A stretch of 64,000 nucleotides of DNA, taken from positions 25,821 to 89,820 of the IMG/VR virus record IMGVR_UViG_3300009414_000001; one strand, written 5' to 3'. Under the pieces are notes generated by a model. The model saw only the letters and a program-made list of their open reading frames with translations, was not told where the DNA came from and did not search any database. The number at the start of each line of letters is the position of its first letter. Position 1 is the first letter of the stretch. This document shows, piece after piece, positions 59,087 to 64,000 of this stretch. The translations under genes were made by a program, and so were the position numbers. The DNA comes from a virus.

Positions 59087-59288
59087 GCCTTTTTTGTATC
59101 AATTTGAGACTTTCTTTTTTAGATAGTAAATCAATTGTTTCAGCACCATAAGCAACAGGCTTACTAACGGGTCTATCACCACTAGCAAACTTAAAACCGT
59201 TAGCTCTTGAAGTGCCTAGCACTTTTGCCGCTTGCTCAATGGTAAGACTGTATTTTTCAGCCCATGCGTTAAACTCTTCTTTAGTCAT
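59079..59288 (-). CDS. Cro/YdaS-like HTH repressor
   Basis: The 69-aa protein has an HTH at residues ~8-40 (KYSLTIEQAAKVLGTSRANG, then FKFASGDRPVSKPV), a form seen in phage Cro-type and antitoxin-type repressors. It starts at 59288 within the end of the recombinase gene, with AGAGG upstream. Its 3' end adjoins the operator/promoter of the following genes, which it probably represses. The second GAGACT half-site is in its own coding end. Confidence 0.72.
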   Translation of the reverse strand: MTKEEFNAWAEKYSLTIEQAAKVLGTSRANGFKFASGDRPVSKPVAYGAETIDLLSKKESLKLIQKRLA

Positions 59289-60066
59289 TTTTTGGCTTTC
59301 TGCCTCTTTTCTTTGGCTTCGGAAACATTTCTTTAGCGCATTTTCTAATGTGGTTAAAATCAACGTCTGTATAGTCGCGTTGGCTTTTAATGTCCCTATG
59401 ATGTAATAAATTTTGCACTATAGGATCAGTGTCTAATTCTTTTCTATTTAGTAGCTTCTGAGCAAGTCTAGCCATACTATGCCGCCCAGTGTGCGAACTT
59501 GAATTACTAAAGCCATAATTTTTATAAAGCTTACTAAGTAGGTTTTGCACTGCCGTAGCAACAAGGTAATTTTTGCCCTTGCTCACTTTTTTGGTTAATG
59601 AGAAATTTTGCCAAGTACCGCGCCAATTACTCAGAAATACATGGCTTTCAGGATCTAAGCCTCTGTATTGCTCGTCACCATCTTTATTTAGCTTAATACA
59701 GTGCTTAACGCGATAATCTAGCCACCTGTTAACGTATTCTCGCTGTTCATCTATGACAATAGGGGCAATGGCAGGGTATTTACCTTTTGTGGCTTCTGCT
59801 CGCAATCTGGTTAAGTGTACTAGCGAACCATCAGGATAAAGCGCCTCTTTTACTTTCCATTGGCTAACCTCGATAGCACGAAAACAACTACCGTAACTCA
59901 TCCAAAGCATTGCTTGGTTACGCGCACAAATAAGCGCATCTAAACGCTCATTATCAATACGTTCAACTAAATCAATGAATTCATCAGGGCTTAGCGTTTC
60001 AGGCTGTTTAACTGTGCGTAAATCTGGCACATTCCACACCCATTTAACTTGTAATTCTTCGCTCAT
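59281..60066 (-). CDS. tyrosine recombinase (integrase-like), 261 aa
   Basis: A compact tyrosine recombinase: the Arg is in SYGSCFRAIEVS (~72), a Lys in EATKGKYP (~102), SSHTGRHSMAR (~207-217), His in LLHHRDIKS (~237) and Tyr in SQRDYTDVDF (~246). The C-terminus ends with a basic tail (PKPKKRGRKPKND). The start at 60066 has TTAGG upstream; the longer frame is discarded. It is transcribed with the HTH repressor, so the pair could link recombination to the switch at 59.06 kb. Confidence 0.82.
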   Translation of the reverse strand: MSEELQVKWVWNVPDLRTVKQPETLSPDEFIDLVERIDNERLDALICARNQAMLWMSYGSCFRAIEVSQWKVKEALYPDGSLVHLTRLRAEATKGKYPAIAPIVIDEQREYVNRWLDYRVKHCIKLNKDGDEQYRGLDPESHVFLSNWRGTWQNFSLTKKVSKGKNYLVATAVQNLLSKLYKNYGFSNSSSHTGRHSMARLAQKLLNRKELDTDPIVQNLLHHRDIKSQRDYTDVDFNHIRKCAKEMFPKPKKRGRKPKND

Positions 60067-60112
60067 AAAACCTAATTGGAAATAATCATTTCCTATACGA
60101 TAGCACAAAAAG

Positions 60113-60140
60113 AAAACAATACGCTATAAGTATTGTTTTT
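60113..60140. terminator. terminator-like hairpin upstream of the recombinase gene
   Basis: AAAACAATAC and GTATTGTTTT pair perfectly around seven bases, with a T run on the forward side and a C-interrupted T run on the reverse. It isolates the recombinase/HTH genes from the tail operon. Confidence 0.7.
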
Positions 60141-60184
60141 ATTGGGGTGATAGGAAACGTGCAAGGGGAATTAATCAACAGACA

Positions 60185-60208
60185 TAAAAAAGGCCGCAAT
60201 AGCGACCT
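60185..60208 (-). terminator. terminator of the tail-fibre operon
   Basis: On the reverse strand AAGGTCGC and GCGGCCTT (one wobble) pair around TATT, followed by a T run. It starts a few bases beyond the DUF1353-like gene at 60214. Confidence 0.8.
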
Positions 60209-60213
60209 TACTT

Positions 60214-60456
60214 TTAATAATTCCCTCTACCGTATTTTTTAACCGCCCAGTACATTTTTCTTGCTTTGGACTTCTTAACGCCGCATCGACGCAGATTTTT
60301 ATAAAAGAGTAGATCAGCCCATTCTTTCGTCTTGAGCGCCAAATCATAACAACGATCATGCACCCACGCCGCAATCCACCCCTTTTCTACCCGATTAACA
60401 TACCACTGCATGCCAATTGCTTGATCTTGTGGTTCGGCTAGTGCCTTCAATAGCAT
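60214..60456 (-). CDS. truncated DUF1353-like protein, 80 aa
   Basis: IAAWVHDRCYDLALKTKEWA and DLLFYKNLRRCGVKKSKARK fit the second half of the DUF1353 family (HD-x-Y and K-WAD), a phage protein often found next to tail genes. The N-terminal half of that family is missing. A longer relative is encoded at 60570, so this may be a reduced duplicate. Confidence 0.6.
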   Translation of the reverse strand: MLLKALAEPQDQAIGMQWYVNRVEKGWIAAWVHDRCYDLALKTKEWADLLFYKNLRRCGVKKSKARKMYWAVKKYGRGNY

Positions 60457-60475
60457 TGGCTAATAAAATCGCGCC

Positions 60476-60592
60476 TTAGGCACTGCTTAAGGCTTTATTC
60501 GTTTCATAGCAATGCACAGCAAGGGCGTTAACTTGCTTGCAAAGGTTTTCTAACTCACTGCGTTGAGCATTAAAACTTAGTGGAAATTGCAT
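60476..60592 (-). CDS. 38-aa hypothetical peptide
   Basis: Reads MQFPLSFNAQRSELENLCKQ, then VNALAVHCYETNKALSSA, a single helix. It overlaps the end of the 117-aa gene and fills the gap to the next. Phages often have such small coiled genes near lysis genes; function unknown. Confidence 0.4.
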   Translation of the reverse strand: MQFPLSFNAQRSELENLCKQVNALAVHCYETNKALSSA

Positions 60593-60923
60593 GTAATACA
60601 CCGTAATAAAGCTGTTTAAAACGCGCATAGTTAACAACCGCAATATACATAATCATGGCTTTGTCTTTGTTAACATTATCAATGCGTAATAAACGATAAA
60701 ACTGTATATGGGCACGAGGGTTATTTTGCTTTAAGGCAAAGTCATGCCAAATGGCAGCAGCTAACCCTTTACCAAATGGATTATGAAACCAACGCAAAAA
60801 CCAAAACAAGGTAAAGCCATCGGTTTTAAAATCTTCCGGTATTGTTCCGCATGGGGTAATTAACGGGCTTATTAATAGCGCCCAACCATTACCAATAAAT
60901 TTCAATTCAGGTTCGTTTAACAT
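60570..60923 (-). CDS. DUF1353 family protein, 117 aa
   Basis: IPEDFKTDGFTLFWFLRWFH and GLAAAIWHDFALKQ match DUF1353 (ipxGFxTDGxSxP...aaixHDxxx), found close to phage fibre and lysis genes. Its role is unproven. It lies in the tail operon, nine bases after the fibre-assembly-like gene. Confidence 0.72.
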   Translation of the reverse strand: MLNEPELKFIGNGWALLISPLITPCGTIPEDFKTDGFTLFWFLRWFHNPFGKGLAAAIWHDFALKQNNPRAHIQFYRLLRIDNVNKDKAMIMYIAVVNYARFKQLYYGVLHAISTKF

Positions 60924-60931
60924 AACGGCTA

Positions 60932-61384
60932 TTACTTCAACGCTTCGGGTACTTCATTAAAAGTGGCATTTCTAAACATCACATCTAATTCATTACTGGT
61001 AAATTTTCCCGTTGCCAAAAAGTTTGGTTTTGCCGTTGGTTCATCAAGATCAAAATACTCTAGTTTATCTATACGCATTAAATCAGCCTTTAAGGCGTAA
61101 TCTCCCTGATTTGCCAAAACATCAGCCAATTGCAACAACTCAGGTAACTTTGTGCCAAGTCGTAAATACAAAGCCGCCACGGTTATTTTCCTATAAATAA
61201 CTTCTACAACAGGCACTACCACATCAAAAAAACTGTTAGTGGTTTTATTATATTTTTGACCAACAACCGCGCTGGTAAAACTCAATATTTCAATATAACC
61301 AGGCTCTATTACTTCGCTTGGGTAATCTAAAATACTTAATACAATGTTCTGCTCGTCTATTTGTGCATAATAAAAATTAGTCAT
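60932..61384 (-). CDS. tail-fibre-associated protein, 150 aa
   Basis: The start MTNFYYAQIDEQNIVLSILD, with repeated beta strands, resembles small proteins encoded after fibre genes (tail-fibre assembly or phage tail protein families). It overlaps the 290-aa fibre gene by eight bases. Likely a fibre assembly factor or tip protein (inference). Confidence 0.55.
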   Translation of the reverse strand: MTNFYYAQIDEQNIVLSILDYPSEVIEPGYIEILSFTSAVVGQKYNKTTNSFFDVVVPVVEVIYRKITVAALYLRLGTKLPELLQLADVLANQGDYALKADLMRIDKLEYFDLDEPTAKPNFLATGKFTSNELDVMFRNATFNEVPEALK

Positions 61385-62249
61385 TTGTTAGTACCGTCCA
61401 GTTGACTTTAGGGTTTACTGAGTTGTGAAAACCGATCTTTTTACCGCCCTCAACTTCAACTTGTGTTGCTGAAATAAGTCGCGCAGTACCCGATATTGCA
61501 TGTGGACTACCCGAAGCAGTCAAAGAGGCCGCGCCATTTAGGTATGAGTCAATAATAAATGACTTATCCATATCAACGGCTGGAATAACAATCGTTACTT
61601 TACCCCCACCTGCAACCTCAGTAAGACCACGCGCAACTACTCTTGCAGAATTTATAAGTAACATTGCTTCATCTCCTTTGTCATAAGCCGTTTTTACTGC
61701 CGCTGAGCTTGCACTTGTTGAAGTGCTTGTTGAGGTAACACTGTTTGATATAGCCCTTACAGTATCGGTAAATTTCGCACCAAGCGGAACATTAGTTAAC
61801 ACCTGTGACGCTTTAGCAAAGCCAGCATTGAAACGGCGCGTTAAATCCATCATGCCAGCCGCAATAGTCACAGTCGCAGGCGGTATGACAAAATCAGCAA
61901 GAATTACGTGCTCAGCCGTAACGTTACCAGTAGGGATCTGCTTTACGTCAAAAGTAGTCGGTTGATTGTCAATATAAATCGCTTCAACAACAATCGTGCT
62001 ACTGCCAATCGGTAATGTTATAGTTTTAATGCCGATTGCTTGAACGGTTAATAAATATTTACCTGAACCCACTGTCGCGGTAGATTCATCACCAGCAACA
62101 CCAACATCAACCATTAAGCCGCCAGCCAATGAAACGCCGAACCCTTGTTGTATGCCTGCTGGCACAATGCCACGCAGTATACGATTAAAAGACTGGGTTA
62201 GTGCCTGAACTCGGCTAGGAACAGATACAGAAAAGTCGTCAAAATTCAT
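61377..62249 (-). CDS. phage tail fibre protein, 290 aa
   Basis: A beta-rich N-terminal half and a repeat-type motif VLTNVPLGAKFTDT followed by Ser/Thr-rich and AYDKGDEA segments (~150-200) are typical of tail-fibre shafts. The C-terminal ~80 residues form a compact tip. It follows the collar-type fibre gene by seven bases. Confidence 0.78.
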   Translation of the reverse strand: MNFDDFSVSVPSRVQALTQSFNRILRGIVPAGIQQGFGVSLAGGLMVDVGVAGDESTATVGSGKYLLTVQAIGIKTITLPIGSSTIVVEAIYIDNQPTTFDVKQIPTGNVTAEHVILADFVIPPATVTIAAGMMDLTRRFNAGFAKASQVLTNVPLGAKFTDTVRAISNSVTSTSTSTSASSAAVKTAYDKGDEAMLLINSARVVARGLTEVAGGGKVTIVIPAVDMDKSFIIDSYLNGAASLTASGSPHAISGTARLISATQVEVEGGKKIGFHNSVNPKVNWTVLTND

Positions 62250-62256
62250 TTATCAC

Positions 62257-62667
62257 CTATGCGCTAAGTGCATTATCGATATAGGAAGCAATTTCCAATT
62301 TGTCGACACTAGTTAAATCTAATTCGCCACCAGCAAGTATCGCTATCAACTCATCGCCTACTTTGTCGTAAAGACCAATAAGTGAGAATTTTTTTGTTTC
62401 AGAACTTCCAATTGTGCCAGCTGGCATTAAGCAATTAATTGCTGTGCGACCATTTGCATAAGCCAATACAGGCACACCTGTATGAAAGACACTAGGTAAC
62501 ACGGTTGTTGTTGATGGAATGTCAGCAATAGTGCCATCGCCATTCAAGAAGCCGTGCCCCATCCGAAAACTGCCAAATTGAAAATTCACTCCACCGTCGA
62601 GGGCGGATTTACTTCTAAGCTCGTAATACTTATCAAGTAGAATAGCTTTTGCGAATACACTAGACAT
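62257..62667 (-). CDS. tail fibre N-terminal/collar-type protein, 136 aa
   Basis: MSSVFAKAILLDKYYELRSK and FRMGHGFLNGDGTIADIPST resemble the N-terminal attachment domains of phage tail fibres (DUF3751-like). It probably joins the fibre to the baseplate. A CCTAACAAA-like motif (TACTAACAAAAT on the reverse strand) lies upstream of its start. Confidence 0.65.
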   Translation of the reverse strand: MSSVFAKAILLDKYYELRSKSALDGGVNFQFGSFRMGHGFLNGDGTIADIPSTTTVLPSVFHTGVPVLAYANGRTAINCLMPAGTIGSSETKKFSLIGLYDKVGDELIAILAGGELDLTSVDKLEIASYIDNALSA

Positions 62668-62683
62668 TTTTAAGCCTTTAGTT

Positions 62684-62696
62684 ATTTTGTTAGTAC
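62684..62696. promoter_or_regulatory. dispersed TTTTGTTAG motif upstream of the collar-fibre gene
   Basis: ATTTTGTTAGTAC lies 17-30 bases before the start at 62667, in the same antisense orientation as copies before other leftward genes. Confidence 0.35.
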
Positions 62697-62735
62697 AGAT
62701 TATTACACAGTACTTTTTTATTCCTAAATCAATAT

Positions 62736-63563
62736 TTAGTAAACTTCACCATATGCAGTTAATGGCGTATCCATAGGAAAAATATCAGCTGGCAAGTCAT
62801 CTAAGTGAAAGTACTCACTCTTATCCCATGTAGATGTTAGCTCTTGAAATTGGCGTGTGATCAATCTACTGGCTGTAAAAACATCTCCATCTGGCGAAGG
62901 TGGATAGTCCCTAAAAATACTCCTTACGGGTAAACCCATACTTTCAGGTACGTCAGCCATGGAATACAGCAAGTACACCTCTTCGCCATCATAAACGATA
63001 TGTATAGGCCGTAAGCCTTCGATGATTTCACGTAAAATACTGGAAAACTCAGTAAGGCTGTAACCCAGTGATAGGATATCAATCGCATTAAGCCTGACGA
63101 TACCTCTTGATGTTAAAAAGTAGTCATCTATTGACGCGCCAGCATCGTTAATTTGCAGCTCGGTTAACAGTGATGTGCCGTAAGGGTTTTGCACTAACGT
63201 AGCGTGCGCGTACAAAGGCAACCATTGCACAGAAAGCCCTTGAAATTCACGACTTAGCCTGTCCTGTATCGGTTTGAGTGTCGACTTATAATTAATATCA
63301 TCTTGACGCGCTATAATGGCGATAGCCTTATCTTTTCCGCTAAGAGTCCTATCAACATGAAAGAAAGCCCCTAAATCATCCTCTAGGAGCGCCAGATCTT
63401 CATCAGAGGCCGTGAACAATGATCGCATAGAGGTGAATTTAGTTAATACAGGCTCTAACACATTATCAACCGTCTGCTGTAATGCATTAGCCAATTGCGC
63501 CCACGACTCACTATTTTGCTTAACCGTAGATAAACGCTTTAATATCCAGTCTGTGTTACTCAT
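62736..63563 (-). CDS. baseplate/tail protein (gpI-type), 275 aa
   Basis: The first half (LKRLSTVKQNSESWAQLANA; DEDLALLEDDLGAFFHVDRT) is like contractile-tail baseplate proteins of the P2 gpI or DUF2313 kind. The second half is beta-rich with an IVYDGEEVYLLY strand. It lies directly after a probable gpJ-like end, the usual baseplate order (J then I then fibre), so a contractile or P2-like tail is suggested. Confidence 0.6.
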   Translation of the reverse strand: MSNTDWILKRLSTVKQNSESWAQLANALQQTVDNVLEPVLTKFTSMRSLFTASDEDLALLEDDLGAFFHVDRTLSGKDKAIAIIARQDDINYKSTLKPIQDRLSREFQGLSVQWLPLYAHATLVQNPYGTSLLTELQINDAGASIDDYFLTSRGIVRLNAIDILSLGYSLTEFSSILREIIEGLRPIHIVYDGEEVYLLYSMADVPESMGLPVRSIFRDYPPSPDGDVFTASRLITRQFQELTSTWDKSEYFHLDDLPADIFPMDTPLTAYGEVY

Positions 63564-63565
63564 AA

Positions 63566-64000
63566 TTATCGCTCAATCGTTATAGTGGAAGTGGAAACAT
63601 CAATATAACGATAATCAGGTAGTTTTCTCGGCGTTGCCAGCGCAGGGATCGCTAATTCAAAATCAACCAGCAAACCCAAATCATCAACGAAGCGTGAAAA
63701 ATCCTTCGTTTTGATTTCTATCAAGTTACCACTCTCGTCGGTGCGTATTGGCGCATTCTCGCCATATTTAGCCGTGATATCAGCAGAAAGCGTAGCCTCT
63801 ATTGCTGACAAGTCCTCATGGGCAGCTACCTTGCCTGTCAGTGTGATAGGCAAAGGCACTAGGTTTACATCGATAAAGGTTAGCTTTAAATTAAAAAGCT
63901 CTTGCTCGGTAAATAAAGCTCGAATTTGCTGATGAAGTTCAGGTTGAGTAAAAACGCGAGAGTATGCACAGATAAAAACTTTATTTATATTCTCAACCAA
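63566..64000 (-). CDS. partial baseplate J-like protein (cut by the window end)
   Basis: Only the C-terminal ~144 residues are visible; the real start lies beyond 64000. LTFIDVNLVPLPITLTGKVA and TDESGNLIEIKTKDFSRFVD suit the C-terminal part of a baseplate wedge protein. It ends three bases before the gpI-type gene, as expected for gpJ. Confidence 0.5.
   Translation of the reverse strand: MVENINKVFICAYSRVFTQPELHQQIRALFTEQELFNLKLTFIDVNLVPLPITLTGKVAAHEDLSAIEATLSADITAKYGENAPIRTDESGNLIEIKTKDFSRFVDDLGLLVDFELAIPALATPRKLPDYRYIDVSTSTITIER

Noticed and set aside
1-64000. tRNA or rRNA genes
   Set aside because: No cloverleaf-like stretch with GTTCRA arm and no rRNA-like sequence was noticed by reading.

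Overview
The window looks like part of a large, AT-rich phage-plasmid of a gammaproteobacterium, probably a marine Alteromonadales or Vibrionales relative. The host guess is inferred from base composition and the flavour of the proteins; nothing here fixes the species. Plasmid functions (two unrelated replication initiators, two families of 22-bp iterons, a ParA with a ribbon-helix-helix partner, three tyrosine recombinases) lie on the same DNA as phage functions (terminase subunits, portal, a likely head protease, a holin-like protein, tail fibres, a baseplate-type protein, a giant methylase-helicase and a giant polyvalent protein). No major capsid, tape-measure or tail-tube gene is visible, so the element continues beyond at least the 64 kb end, where the last gene is cut.

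Layout. 0-1.5 kb: small reverse genes and a DUF2786 protein. 1.76-7.5 kb: forward genes, including a secreted-looking repeat protein (nine GSK[S/T]KR units) and a tight operon of a PPP-type phosphatase, an ECF sigma factor and a 1048-aa membrane Ser/Thr kinase. 7.7-10.2 kb: a tyrosine recombinase and small forward genes. 10.3-14.1 kb (reverse): TerL, TerS, a cluster of TGCGAA repeats, the RHH partition partner and ParA. 14.2-17.5 kb (reverse): a VRR-NUC nuclease, a catalytic-domain-only recombinase and a long coiled-coil protein. 17.5-20.0 kb: replication origin with two 22-bp iteron arrays, an AT-rich stretch, a perfect DnaA box and a Rep_3 initiator. 20.0-20.9 kb: a HigA-like repressor gene behind a palindromic operator pair. 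21-25.4 kb (reverse): small cassette-like genes ending upstream with a TrfA-type initiator. 25.5-27.8 kb (forward): CsrA, an HTH protein and a Dam methylase. 27.8-30.4 kb (reverse): probable head protease and portal. 30.5-37 kb (forward): a 2024-aa methylase-helicase. 37-39.6 kb: small reverse genes. 39.8 kb: secreted HNH nuclease. 40.4-47.8 kb (reverse): metallopeptidase, 1703-aa polyvalent protein, coiled-coil protein, membrane protein and holin-like protein. 47.9-52.9 kb (reverse): structural genes including an 1109-aa fibre or spike. 53-60 kb (reverse): about twenty tiny cassette genes, downstream of an HTH repressor and a third recombinase. 60.2-64 kb (reverse): tail fibre and baseplate genes.

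How it may work together (inference). ParA/RHH and the iteron initiators keep the element as a low-copy plasmid. HTH repressors with adjacent palindromic operators, one lying exactly between the -35 and -10 of a promoter at 59.06 kb, probably hold the cassette operon in check. A 46-bp element found in front of both late-looking operons (47.8 and 53.0 kb) probably drives them together. The methylase-helicase and polyvalent protein resemble proteins that protect incoming phage or plasmid DNA. Two features stand out: the kinase/phosphatase/sigma module next to the repeat protein, and the conserved inter-gene junction that recurs about 25 times and overlaps the ribosome-binding site on an element that also encodes CsrA.
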